A stretch of 64,000 bases of DNA from JBCCBV01 sp039033855 (GCA_039033855.1 JBCCBV010000018.1:1-64000), one strand, 5' to 3'; shown: positions 35,895 to 44,987, numbered from the stretch's first letter. Translations and numbers: made by a program. The notes: a model not told the origin generated them from the sequence alone.

Positions 35895-36992
35895 ATGCAG
35901 CCAGCTCACAGCCCGTCGACGCCGTGCTCCCGATCCGCCTTTGTTGAGCTCGATGTCGCCGCCGACCTGCCCCCGGTCGCGACCCCGCGTCGTCGGCCGG
36001 TTCGCCGGCATGCCCGGGCGTTGGGCTTCACGCTGATCGAGCTGCTGGTGGTGATCGCGATCATCGCGCTGCTGATCGGCATCCTGCTGCCGGTGCTGAG
36101 CTCGGCACGCCAAGCGGCGTTCAACACCGTGTGTTTGTCGAACGAACGCGGTGTCGGCCAGGCGCTCGCGGTTTACTTCACCGACAACGATGACTGGATA
36201 CCCGGGCCTAACACGAGCGGAATTGAGCTGTCCACCGTCGCAGACATTCGAGAAACGCCAACAGCGCCGTTGCAGAACCTTGATTGGTACTCACCCATTA
36301 TGGGTGACATTCGAGGATTGCCTGTCGACCCAACCGAGAAAATTACTCGTATTTTCGAGGACGACTTCCGTTGCCCTGCTAACGAAGAAGTTTTCACGGC
36401 GTTTAGCGGCGGCGGCGGAGGCTTTCCACTACCTGCGGAACTGCCATACGCAAGCTATTCCTCTCCATTGGCTTTCCACTTAACAGACCAGAATAACCCT
36501 CGTATCCCAAACCCTAGCGTGGATGTCTTCCAAGGACAAATGGGCAACTGGGTGCAGTATCCCTTCTCGTTTTTCGGTGAAGGCCGCCCCTACTCGCCGT
36601 CACTAGAGAATGTTGGTTCGGCATCAGAAAAGGTTTTCGTCTTGGAAGGCAATCGCTTTGTTGACGCCAACGGCGATGTGTCTTTCAACAACTTTGTTAG
36701 GCAAGTTCAAGGTGGCAACTGGATGGTCCCCGGTCCGTCCATGAAGGGGTACCCCAGCGTTCCCCACACACGCGACGCGTCCGGCGATATCACCGACATC
36801 AACCGACGTTATGCCAACCGCCATTCAGGGGATTCGATGAACCTTCTGTTCTTTGATGGGCACGCGGAATCCGCTAACGCAACAGACCAACTGGTTGCAT
36901 CGTGGTACGTGCCCGAGGGCACGGTTGTTGGCCCTAGTGAGTTTTGGGGAAATGAAGACCTTGTGGCAGGAGAGGCTTTCCCAAGTCCATAA
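35895..36992 (+). CDS. type II secretion/pilin-like prepilin protein
   Basis: A 365-residue protein starting at 35895 (an upstream in-frame ATG at 35691 is possible). A long leader of 43 residues precedes the prepilin peptidase site G44/FTLIELLVVIAIIALLIGILLPVL. The C-terminus has the HSGDSMNLLFFDGHAE motif resembling the H-x9-DG signature of planctomycete prepilin-like proteins. From about 36170 (residue 92) the composition falls: one 60-base line at 36481 is 47% GC against 67% at 36001, so the passenger domain differs from its N-terminal helix. Assembly into a pseudopilus or matrix is likely. Confidence 0.82.
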   Translation: MQPAHSPSTPCSRSAFVELDVAADLPPVATPRRRPVRRHARALGFTLIELLVVIAIIALLIGILLPVLSSARQAAFNTVCLSNERGVGQALAVYFTDNDDWIPGPNTSGIELSTVADIRETPTAPLQNLDWYSPIMGDIRGLPVDPTEKITRIFEDDFRCPANEEVFTAFSGGGGGFPLPAELPYASYSSPLAFHLTDQNNPRIPNPSVDVFQGQMGNWVQYPFSFFGEGRPYSPSLENVGSASEKVFVLEGNRFVDANGDVSFNNFVRQVQGGNWMVPGPSMKGYPSVPHTRDASGDITDINRRYANRHSGDSMNLLFFDGHAESANATDQLVASWYVPEGTVVGPSEFWGNEDLVAGEAFPSP

Positions 36993-37101
36993 TTTTGATT
37001 TGCTAACGCCCAATGTGGCGTACTGGAACACCGCCGGAAGTGTTTGTATCCGAGCGTTCGGATGAGACCGGCGGCGAGACTTGAAACCGAGGAGAACGAC
37101 T

Positions 37102-38847
37102 ATGAAAACCAAGACCTTGTTGACCGCATTAGCGGCCCCCCTGGCGATCGGCGGAGCCGCTCAGGCCCAAAGCGACGGCCAGTACATCTTCCACCTGACC
37201 GAGCAACAGAACAACAGCGACTCGCGCCGCTCGGTCACGATCTACGACACGACCGACCTGGCCACGCCGTTGTTCTCGATCTTCGTCGGCTTTGAAGGCG
37301 GCACGAACTTCGAAGAAGTCGGCCCCGTGACCGTGGACCCGGTCAACGGCGACATCTACGTCATCGGCTTCGACAGCGGCACGGCCGGCGTCGATGGCGG
37401 CGGCGACACCGATGGCGACCTGGACATCTACAAGATCAAGACCCGCGAGGCCATCGCCTTCTGGGAAGGCAGCATCCAAGGCACCGACCCGCGTACCACC
37501 GCGGTGGCTGCCAGCGGACCCATCCCTGCAGGTCCAAACAGCGGAACCGACTATGTGACCTTCAGCAACGGTGCGTTCCAGTTCTCGCACTCCAACCAGG
37601 TCGCCCTCCCCGGCGTGGTCGAGAAGGTCGGCGAAGTGGCCCGCGGCCCGGCCCCGAACTTCTTCACCCAGTCGGTCAGCTTCATCGACCCCGAGAACCT
37701 GATCCTGATCGACGACTCGGACGGCATCGAAGACACGCTGGGCACCGGCTTCCCGCCGGAAAACCCGGCCGAGGACCACAAGTTCCGGCTGTTCACTCAG
37801 GTCGATCCCGGCCCGGGCGCGGCGGACGACGTGAGCGGCTTTAACCGCGGCACGACCGAGTCGTGGCAGTCGTCCGACCAGGGCGTGCTGAACCTCGACG
37901 TCGACGCGGGCACCCTGCTGCCCGTCGGCCACTCCGAGCCCGAGTCGCAGGCGTATTACGCCGACTCGGCCACCGGCATCCGCGGCGTGTGGACCACCGA
38001 GGCCGACGGCGGCGGCGACGACATCACCTTCTTCGAGCTCGACGGCTCGAACAACGTCATCGGCACGCGCGGCGGCTTTGCGCTGGACGACTCGTCGTTC
38101 GCCGCGGGCGGCGACAACCTGGGCTCGGCCGACAACATCTTCGTCAACCCGTTTGACGGCTCGGTGATCGTGGTCGAGTCCGGCCTGGGCGACGCTACGG
38201 GCCCCGGCGGTTCGGACCCCGAGCCCGGCGTGGTGGTCTACCCCGTGCTGACCTACGACGACGGCCTGGGCGGCCTGGATGTCGACTTCGACAACGCCTT
38301 CCGCGTCGACCTGACCCCGGTGAAGGACGACCCGACCACCGGCGGTTCGGCGGCCGGCGGCCTGTTCCTCGAACGCGGCTCGTGGACGACCTACGACTAC
38401 ATCAACAACGAGGTGTACTTCTTCTCGCCCGACCCGGGCGGAGCCCTGGCCTTCGGCCTGGACATCCACGTCCTCAACCTGGACACCGGCGTCACCACCA
38501 GCTTCACCGACGTCGATGAGAGCGTGGCGATGTTCCTGACCGACGCGTTCGGCGACATCACCGGCTTTGTGACCATCCTCAACGGCGACGCCAACGGCGA
38601 CGCGATCGTGGACCTGCTGGACTTCGACGTGCTGGCCGGCAACTTCGGTGCGACCGGCGTGGGCGACAGCGCCCGCTCGGCCGACTTCAACGCCGACGGC
38701 AACGTCGACCTGCTGGACTTCGACCTGCTGGCCGGCAACTTCGGTGTGTCGGACGTGCCCGCGACCGCCGGCGCCGTGCCCGAACCCGCCTCGCTGGCGC
38801 TGCTGGCCCTGGGCGGCCTGGCCGCGATGCGTCGTCGTCGGGCCTGA
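37102..38847 (+). CDS. exported dockerin/PEP-CTERM protein of unknown function
   Basis: A 581-residue protein. GAGGAG precedes the ATG at 37102. The signal peptide ends near AAQAQ (residue 23). The large middle (25-490) is Asp/Gly-rich and beta-predicted, with repeated YDTTDLATPLFSI- and VDPVNGDIYVIGF-like strands reminiscent of a beta-propeller, but I cannot assign a family. Two dockerin-like loops (GDANGDAIVDLLDFDVLA, DFNADGNVDLLDFDLLA) and a PEP-CTERM tail end the protein. It lies after the prepilin gene and before a strong terminator. Confidence 0.85.
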   Translation: MKTKTLLTALAAPLAIGGAAQAQSDGQYIFHLTEQQNNSDSRRSVTIYDTTDLATPLFSIFVGFEGGTNFEEVGPVTVDPVNGDIYVIGFDSGTAGVDGGGDTDGDLDIYKIKTREAIAFWEGSIQGTDPRTTAVAASGPIPAGPNSGTDYVTFSNGAFQFSHSNQVALPGVVEKVGEVARGPAPNFFTQSVSFIDPENLILIDDSDGIEDTLGTGFPPENPAEDHKFRLFTQVDPGPGAADDVSGFNRGTTESWQSSDQGVLNLDVDAGTLLPVGHSEPESQAYYADSATGIRGVWTTEADGGGDDITFFELDGSNNVIGTRGGFALDDSSFAAGGDNLGSADNIFVNPFDGSVIVVESGLGDATGPGGSDPEPGVVVYPVLTYDDGLGGLDVDFDNAFRVDLTPVKDDPTTGGSAAGGLFLERGSWTTYDYINNEVYFFSPDPGGALAFGLDIHVLNLDTGVTTSFTDVDESVAMFLTDAFGDITGFVTILNGDANGDAIVDLLDFDVLAGNFGATGVGDSARSADFNADGNVDLLDFDLLAGNFGVSDVPATAGAVPEPASLALLALGGLAAMRRRRA

Positions 38848-38918
38848 GCCTTCCGACCCCACTGCGACGCGGACGTCGGGCTGAGGAGACACCGGCGACC
38901 GCGTCTCGAAACCCAATC

Positions 38919-38952
38919 GCCCCGGGCCATGCATTTGGCTCGGGGCTTTTTT
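38919..38952 (+). terminator. rho-independent terminator after the 37102 gene
   Basis: A stem of about 10 bp (outer GCCCCG with CGGGGC, inner GGCC with GGCT), loop ATGCATTT, followed by six T. Confidence 0.85.
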
Positions 38953-39031
38953 GCGCGTCGCCGGAAGCAGCCCGCGCCGTGGCGTCAGCGTCGAACATTT
39001 CCGGGGAAAGCCTCCGGCAAAGTCGCGGCGT

Positions 39032-39057
39032 ATCACGGGCGAGACGCTCGTGCCACC
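39032..39057. repeat. dispersed 26-bp repeat (type A), copy 2, reversed
   Basis: Reverse complement of the 22783 and 63637 copies with a single substitution, in the gap between the 37102 gene terminator and the neuC stop. Confidence 0.85.
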
Positions 39058-39098
39058 GCCGAACCTCGACCGGATTCGAGCGTGCCGGCCTGCCGGGT

Positions 39099-40193
39099 TC
39101 AATACGCGTTGCGTTTGCGGATCGGCAGCGTGTCGAGCGCTCGGTCGGTGAGGAGGTCGGCGACGCGCGGGCCGGTTTGGCCGTCGCCGTAGGGATGCCG
39201 GGCCCGGGCGAGGTTCAAGCGCTGCGCTTCAAGGATCGCGCCGACAATGCGCCGCTTGCTCGGCGGGGTGTCGACCACGTTGCGGGGTTTTTCGCGCCCG
39301 GCCTGGCGGTCGCCGACGTTCACGCAAGGCGTGCGCAGCGCCGCGGCCTCGATCAGCCCGGCCGAGCTGTTACCGACGATGCACCGGGCGCCCTTGAGCA
39401 TCCACAGGAACTCGGGTCGTGCGAGGTGCTCGACAACCTGGTCGGGGTCGACAAGTTCTTGGATCGCCGAGAGGATTCCCGCCCGGCCGGGGTCGTGGTT
39501 GGGCAGGAACACCCGCCGCGAACGGTTGGCGGTGGCGGCGAGCACGGCCCGGGCCCAGCGGCGCTCGGTTTCATCATCCCGCCCGGTCGGGTGGTGCATC
39601 ACCAGGAAGTCGGGCGCCCCCGCCCCCGGATGCGGGGCAATCTCATCCAGCCCGTCGACGGCCGGCGACCCGACGACGTGGATACGCGCATCGACCTCGC
39701 CCATGCGGACCAGCCGTCGGGCGCTCTGCTTGGTGGCGGGCAGGTGCAGGTGGGCGAGCTTCGACACGGCATGGCGCATCGCGTCGTCGGCCACGCCCTC
39801 GGCCCGATCGCCCCCGTGCAGGTGCGCCAGCCGAACACCCATGACCGCGGCGGTCGAGGCGGCGGCCAGGGCTTCGATGCGGTCGCCCAGCACCACAACC
39901 CAATGCGGCTGCAACTGGGCGAAAGCTTCGGTCAATCCAGAGACGCCCCGGCCGAGCGCGGCCGCGTCGGCCTGGCGCCCGGTGCGAGCCTTCTTCTGCA
40001 TCGTGACCTTGGCGTCGATGGCGAAACCGGCTCGCTTCACATCGTCGATCGTGCCGGCCGACAGGTGCGTGCCGGTGACCACGGTTTGGAGTTGCAGTAT
40101 CGGGTGCTCGGCCACCGCGCGCATCACCGGCGCAAGCAGGCCGAAGTCTGCGCGCGACCCGGTGACGACGGCGACGGGGCGGGGGGCGGGCAT
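39099..40193 (-). CDS. neuC: UDP-N-acetylglucosamine 2-epimerase (hydrolysing), NeuC-like
   Basis: A 364-residue enzyme of the UDP-GlcNAc 2-epimerase fold. Family segments: VVTGSRADFGLLAPVM at the start, TGTHLS, VVVLGDRIEALAAA, LAHLHGGDRAEGVADD, and IVGNSSAGLIEAA (nucleotide pocket). The hydrolysing type releases ManNAc (or a related sugar) as the first step to nonulosonic acids. It is last in a minus-strand cluster, 144 nt after the NeuA-like gene. No NeuB synthase is encoded in the window. Confidence 0.88.
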   Translation of the reverse strand: MPAPRPVAVVTGSRADFGLLAPVMRAVAEHPILQLQTVVTGTHLSAGTIDDVKRAGFAIDAKVTMQKKARTGRQADAAALGRGVSGLTEAFAQLQPHWVVVLGDRIEALAAASTAAVMGVRLAHLHGGDRAEGVADDAMRHAVSKLAHLHLPATKQSARRLVRMGEVDARIHVVGSPAVDGLDEIAPHPGAGAPDFLVMHHPTGRDDETERRWARAVLAATANRSRRVFLPNHDPGRAGILSAIQELVDPDQVVEHLARPEFLWMLKGARCIVGNSSAGLIEAAALRTPCVNVGDRQAGREKPRNVVDTPPSKRRIVGAILEAQRLNLARARHPYGDGQTGPRVADLLTDRALDTLPIRKRNAY

Positions 40194-40218
40194 ACGCCCA
40201 TTGTGGCATGACGGCAAG

Positions 40219-40246
40219 GCGAACGCGGCGAGCCGCGTCGCTTCGG
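40219..40246. repeat. dispersed palindromic element, copy near neuC
   Basis: AACGCGGCGAGCCGCGT followed by CGCTTCGG; the same palindrome architecture as in clpB and at 16308. It lies in the intergenic gap upstream of neuC. Confidence 0.6.
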
Positions 40247-40337
40247 ATCAACATCGTGCGGATCGGGAACAGCGCAACACGCAGCCACGCGACTTATCGC
40301 GCGGCGTGGCGTGGTGTGACTTGCCTGCCAAGTTTGC

Positions 40338-41075
40338 TTACGCCGTGGCTTTGCCGGCGTCGCGCTCGTCGTCGCGATGCCGTTGAAGGACGACCTCGGC
40401 GTGGTCGCGGTCGACGGCGGTGTCCACATCCACGACTTCGCCCGGCTGAGTCGTAATGGCGCGTCGATCGGCGCCCAGGAACGAGTGCGGCTGGCCCTCG
40501 ACCACGTTGAACAGCGACTGCCGGGTCACGGCGATGACCCCGCCATCGAGCGCGTAGACGGGCGGCAGGTCTTGCCGGCGGTACACGGTGTTTTCGGCCA
40601 CGGGGGCCAGGCGGTCGACGTCGGGGCCTTCGAGCTTCTGCATCCAGTACGGGTGCATCTTGCCGACCTGGCAGACGGACTGGACCGAGTCGGCGCCGGT
40701 GTCGCGGAGCTTGCGGACGGCGCGTTCGGTGAGGTCCTCGGGGCGCACCGGGACGTTGCCGTAGAGCAGCGCGACCGCGTCGTGCAGGCCGACGATGGAC
40801 GCGACGGCATGCCGGGCGGCGGCGTCGATCGGGGCGGTGTCCGAGGCGAGCTCGGGCGTTCGGCGGATGACGCGGACGTTGTAGCGGTCGGCGATGGCGG
40901 CGAGCTCGTCGTCGTCGGTGCTGAGCACCACGTGGTCGAGGCTGGCCGAGGCGAGCGCGTGCTCGAGCGTCCAGGCGAGCATGGGCTTGCCGGCCACGTC
41001 GAGGGCGTTTTTGCGGGGCAGGCCACGGCTGCCGCCGCGTGCGAGCACGATGCCCAGGGTTTTGCCTTGGCTCAC
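40338..41075 (-). CDS. neuA: acylneuraminate cytidylyltransferase-like (NeuA/PseF family)
   Basis: A 245-residue nucleotidyltransferase. It begins at GTG (41075) with an AGGA upstream. The signature LARGGSRGLPRKN (about 11-23) binds CTP; the VLSTDDDELAAIA, RRTPELASDTAPI and GADSVQSV segments are typical. It activates a nonulosonic acid with CMP for transfer. It follows the spiroSPASM-like gene by 107 nt. Whether the sugar is neuraminic, legionaminic or pseudaminic cannot be told. Confidence 0.87.
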   Translation of the reverse strand: MSQGKTLGIVLARGGSRGLPRKNALDVAGKPMLAWTLEHALASASLDHVVLSTDDDELAAIADRYNVRVIRRTPELASDTAPIDAAARHAVASIVGLHDAVALLYGNVPVRPEDLTERAVRKLRDTGADSVQSVCQVGKMHPYWMQKLEGPDVDRLAPVAENTVYRRQDLPPVYALDGGVIAVTRQSLFNVVEGQPHSFLGADRRAITTQPGEVVDVDTAVDRDHAEVVLQRHRDDERDAGKATA

Positions 41076-41182
41076 AACAAGCGTTCCTGGGAAGCGGGGT
41101 CGGGGGGGTCCGGTATGCGTGGTCCGAGTTACACGGCCCGGGGGGTGGGGCGCCGTAGGCCGGGCCCTGCGTTGGGTATCGG

Positions 41183-42952
41183 CTAGCGCAGGGATGTCCC
41201 TGAACCGACGGGGCGGGGGCGGGGCGTGTTTCGGTGGAAGGCGCGCCAGCGTTGGCACCGCCAGCACAGGTCGGGGGGGTGCATCGTGTCCAGGCGGGCG
41301 GGCGTTTGGGCCCAGGCCTCGGCCAGGGTTTGATGGGCAAGGTCGCCGACAAGGGCCAGGCCCAGGAAATCGTCGCGGCAGAGCGAAACGCTGCCGTCGG
41401 ACAGCACGGTCAGGCGGTGCTTGGGGGTGGGTTCGGGGCCTTCGACCAGTGGTGGCGCCATGGGCACGGGCGAGCGGTCTTCGATGCGTCCGCCGACGGT
41501 GCAGAACGGCTCGATGACGGCGTGGCCGGCGGCGCGGGTCCAGCGCTCGAAGAACGACTCCATGTCGGCCAGGGTTTCGGGCGTTTTGACCAGGCGGGGG
41601 ACGATCCACGGCCGGCCGTGGCCGGCGCGTCGTTCGAGCAGCGTGGCCAGGGTGCGGGCGGCCTCGGCAAAGCGGTCGGAGCCCATCTCGCGCTCGTAGG
41701 TGGCGGCGGTGTCGGCGTTGAGGCGGACCGAGATCAGGTCGACCGGCAGGCCGAGCAGCCAGTCGGCGCGTTCGGCCAGGCCGAGCAGGTCGGTTTCGAT
41801 TCCAAGCCCCATCACGCCAGCGGCGCGGGCCTGGTGGAGGATCGGTTCGAGGTCGGGGTGGAGGGTCGGTTCGCCGTGGCCGCCGACGAGGACCGCGGCG
41901 TCGCCGACGGCGCCCAGGTCGGGCCAGAGGCGGTCGCCCAAGGCCGGGTCAAAGGCGGGGCGATCGGGCAGCAGGTGGTGCTGGGGGACGATCGGGCCGT
42001 GGACGTGGCGTTCGGGCGTGAGTTCGAGCCAGAGCTGCTGGGGCACGCGGTGGAAGGGGTAGCGCTCGGCGGCGGGGGTGTCGGGATCGCCTTGCTCATA
42101 AGCGAGCGAAGCGGCGACGACCTCGGCCGCGTTGGCGGTTCCGGCGCGCGATCCCAGGTGCTGGGCTATGGCGCGCAGGCGTTCGATGGCGCGCGGGGTG
42201 TCGTAGATGAACCGGCGGGCGTGGGAGCGCACCGCGGGATCGACGGGCAGGTTGACATCGCGCCCGATGGGGTCGATGGCGGGCTTGGCGGGGTTGTAGC
42301 GCAGCGCGGCGCCGAAGCCGGCCTGGTGCTCGGCGAGGTCTTCGAGCACCGCGCGCGAGGTCGCCACGGCGCCCAGCCCGGGCGGCGCCTGCGAGAAGGT
42401 GATCTTCATCGCGCTCGGCGACTGCAGGTGGCGGTCGAGGATGCGCCCGGCAAACTCGGCGTCGAAGAAACACCAGTCGGCCCGGACGATGAGGGCCGAG
42501 CCCGCGTCGAACCGGCGCAGCGCTTCGGCCAACGGGCGCGCGGGCATGAGCTCGTCGTAAATGGTGGCCTGGCCCAGCCCGCCGCGCCACGCGGTGAGCG
42601 CCCACTTGCGGGCGTTGACCAGGTCGACCGGGGCGATGCCGGCGTCGTCGTGCGTCCAGGCGTCGACGGGTTTCTCGAACGAAAGCGGGTCCAGCCGGTC
42701 GAGCGGCGACTGCCCGGGCGGGTGCACCAGCACGACCCGGCGGACCTGCGGCACCGACGCGGCCCGGGCCACGGCGTGCTCGAGCACGGTGCGCGAACCC
42801 AGGCGATCGCTCAGGTGCGCCGGATGGCCGAGCCAGCCGCGGTGGAGGTCGCACACCACCAGCGCGATGGCGGAGTTGGGCGGCGCGGCGCCGTCGGGTG
42901 TGCCAGGGGCGGGCTCTCCGGGGGCGGGTTGATCAGGCGGGGGCGTGCTCAC
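41183..42952 (-). CDS. nucleotidyltransferase-like plus degenerate radical-SAM/SPASM protein
   Basis: A 589-residue protein. Residues about 28-250 look like a GT-A/nucleotidyltransferase region (IALVVCDLHRGWLGHP, VVLVHPPGQSPLDRL). From about 305 a radical-SAM-like barrel begins (LWLELTPERHVHGP, then LVGGHGEPTLHPDL at 355-368), but the CxxxCxxC that holds the 4Fe-4S cluster is replaced by ERHVHGPIVPQ. A SPASM-like tail keeps single cysteines (SLCRDDFLG and LCWRCQRW). The layout recalls the spiroSPASM protein family. It overlaps the MAF gene by ATGA and so is translationally coupled. Function unknown. Confidence 0.75.
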   Translation of the reverse strand: MSTPPPDQPAPGEPAPGTPDGAAPPNSAIALVVCDLHRGWLGHPAHLSDRLGSRTVLEHAVARAASVPQVRRVVLVHPPGQSPLDRLDPLSFEKPVDAWTHDDAGIAPVDLVNARKWALTAWRGGLGQATIYDELMPARPLAEALRRFDAGSALIVRADWCFFDAEFAGRILDRHLQSPSAMKITFSQAPPGLGAVATSRAVLEDLAEHQAGFGAALRYNPAKPAIDPIGRDVNLPVDPAVRSHARRFIYDTPRAIERLRAIAQHLGSRAGTANAAEVVAASLAYEQGDPDTPAAERYPFHRVPQQLWLELTPERHVHGPIVPQHHLLPDRPAFDPALGDRLWPDLGAVGDAAVLVGGHGEPTLHPDLEPILHQARAAGVMGLGIETDLLGLAERADWLLGLPVDLISVRLNADTAATYEREMGSDRFAEAARTLATLLERRAGHGRPWIVPRLVKTPETLADMESFFERWTRAAGHAVIEPFCTVGGRIEDRSPVPMAPPLVEGPEPTPKHRLTVLSDGSVSLCRDDFLGLALVGDLAHQTLAEAWAQTPARLDTMHPPDLCWRCQRWRAFHRNTPRPRPVGSGTSLR

Positions 42953-44925
42953 GCGGCGCGGGCTCCGTTGACGGGGGGTTTCGCCAGGCGTTTGGCCTGA
43001 GCCAGCCCCTGCCGGGCGCGGTCGAGGCCTTCGTCGAGCATCCCCAGCGCCTCGTCGCAGGCTTCGACCAGGAAGCGCAGGTTTTCGATGTCGCGGTCGA
43101 TCTGGGCCAGTCGCTTGTCGCGCTCGTCGCCCTGACTTTGGCGGATGTTGCGGTCGGCGCGCACCCGGCGGTAGGCGCCGATGGTGTTGACCTGCATCAC
43201 CAGCTTGAACGCCGGCGCCAAGTCGTGCTCGGCCCGTTTCTGGTTGCGCGAGAGGTCCTGGTGCAGGCGGTTAAAGCGGGCCGAGTCGTCCACGGCGGCG
43301 GTCATGTCTTGCAGAATCGGGATGGTCTGCTGGGTGACCTGACGCAGCTCGCGGATCTGGGCCGTGCGCTCGTCGAGCCTGCGGACCAACGAAGCCAGCC
43401 GGCCGGCGTCGTACCCGCGCGACGCGGTCGGCAGGTCCGGTCGGGCGTCCGGGTCGAAGCGCTCGAGGGCCTGCTCGAAGGTGACGCTCTCGGCGCCGGA
43501 CTTGGGGGCGCCGCCTTCGCTGGCGTCGAGGATGACCGCGCCTTGGTCGACGGCCTTCTCAAAGTCGCGCTCGAACTGCTTGCGGTAGGTGGTCATCTGC
43601 TCGTCGGTGTACGCCGAGCGGCCGTGGATGTCGTCGATGCGGCGCAGGTGCCCGCGCATGCGCACGATGCGGGTCCACTCGAGCATCTCAACGGTGTTGA
43701 ACGGCGAGATTTCGGGCTCCCACACCTTGTGCACGGCCGTGCCCGGGCAGTAGTACAGCCCGTGGCTGAACGCCAGGTCCTGGCCGATGAAGGTGATCGG
43801 GTCGCACCCCAGGTGGCGGGCCAGGTAGAAGCTCAGGTGGGCCACCGTGGCGCCGCCGGGCAGGTTGATGCGGGGCTGTGGGTCTTCGAGCAGCTTGTCG
43901 GCGAACTCGTTGGGCACACTACGCACCGGGCCGGGGTAGGCGTCCACCACGGCCGGGTTGACCTTGGGCTCGACCACCAGGGTGACGTCGTCGAGCCGGT
44001 CGGGCAGGTCTTCGTAGAACCGGGTGCAGATGGCTGAGTAGTCGAGCGCGGTCACGAAGTCCGGCCGGATGCCGCGTTCAAGCAGCGGCCGGAGCGCGGT
44101 CTGCACGGCGATCACGACCACGCGCTGGCGCAGCGCCGGGTCGCGCAGGCGATCGACGTTCTTCACCAGGCTTGGCCCGGCGGCCACGAGCACGGCCGGC
44201 ACGCCCCGCGCAGCGTTGTGCAGCGCGTCGGTCCCGGCGCCGCCGGCGTAGAGGTCGAGGTTCGCCACCAGGTTGGCGCAGGTGCGCGAAGAGTTCACGA
44301 GCGCGGTCGCCACGGTGGTGCGCAGGTAGGCCACGACTTCTTTGACCGCATCGGACAGCTCGGCGACGTCGTCGGGGCGGAGCTGCCGGGTCGGCGGGTG
44401 CACCAGCAGGTGCGTGCCCTGGGTCACCGCGGCGCCGTGCGGGTCGAACCGGCGGACCAGCCCGCCGCGCTGCGCGCCCTCACCCACGGCCAGCACCAGT
44501 CGGCGGTCGCCCAACCAATCGCTGTAGTCCAAGCGCGAGAGCACGGCCTTGAGCAGGCCGGCGTCGGGTTCGAGCACGGCCACCAGGCCGAAGCTCCCGC
44601 CGGCCAGCATGCGGTCGTACGCCGTGCGCACGTGGTAGCCCAGGCCGAAGCCAATGGCCACCACGGCGGCGGACTTCTCGAAGTCGACGGCGTCGATCAG
44701 ACGCTCGGCTTCCTGGCGGGGCTCATAGCGCGAGGCGAGCGCAATCGGCCGGGCTGCGCCTTCGGCCTTGACCAGAGCCACGGGGTCGCCCGTGCGGGCC
44801 TGGGCCCAGTCGAGGTCAGGAGCGCTGGCGTCGGCGACGGCTTTGGCGGTGTCGGGGTCGTGCGCAGCGATGGCGCGCAGGTTCTTTTCCAGCAAGAGCG
44901 GGCTGGGGTCGAGGGGCGCCGTCAC
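42949..44925 (-). CDS. MAF/DUF115-type motility-associated glycosyltransferase
   Basis: A 658-residue protein from a GTG at 44925 (an ATG at 44979 would add 18 residues). The centre has the DUF115 core GVPAVLVAAGPSLVKNVDRL, VVIAVQTALRPLLERGIRPDF and TFIGQDLAFSHG. The C-terminal third is helical. Maf proteins transfer nonulosonic acids such as pseudaminic or legionaminic acid onto flagellin. Coupling to the next gene and to NeuA and NeuC fits such a pathway. No flagellin gene is in the window, so the acceptor is inferred. Confidence 0.88.
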   Translation of the reverse strand: MTAPLDPSPLLLEKNLRAIAAHDPDTAKAVADASAPDLDWAQARTGDPVALVKAEGAARPIALASRYEPRQEAERLIDAVDFEKSAAVVAIGFGLGYHVRTAYDRMLAGGSFGLVAVLEPDAGLLKAVLSRLDYSDWLGDRRLVLAVGEGAQRGGLVRRFDPHGAAVTQGTHLLVHPPTRQLRPDDVAELSDAVKEVVAYLRTTVATALVNSSRTCANLVANLDLYAGGAGTDALHNAARGVPAVLVAAGPSLVKNVDRLRDPALRQRVVVIAVQTALRPLLERGIRPDFVTALDYSAICTRFYEDLPDRLDDVTLVVEPKVNPAVVDAYPGPVRSVPNEFADKLLEDPQPRINLPGGATVAHLSFYLARHLGCDPITFIGQDLAFSHGLYYCPGTAVHKVWEPEISPFNTVEMLEWTRIVRMRGHLRRIDDIHGRSAYTDEQMTTYRKQFERDFEKAVDQGAVILDASEGGAPKSGAESVTFEQALERFDPDARPDLPTASRGYDAGRLASLVRRLDERTAQIRELRQVTQQTIPILQDMTAAVDDSARFNRLHQDLSRNQKRAEHDLAPAFKLVMQVNTIGAYRRVRADRNIRQSQGDERDKRLAQIDRDIENLRFLVEACDEALGMLDEGLDRARQGLAQAKRLAKPPVNGARAA

Positions 44926-44974
44926 CTGTGGGTTATCGGGCCGTGTGTGTCGGCGCCTCGAATCTCGCCGGGCA

Positions 44975-44980
44975 TACACT
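44975..44980 (+). promoter_or_regulatory. -10-like TACACT, leaderless geometry (44988 gene)
   Basis: TACACT, 7 nt (CTGGGAC), then ATG. No Shine-Dalgarno. The region is shared with the divergent MAF gene. Confidence 0.5.
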
Positions 44981-44987
44981 CTGGGAC

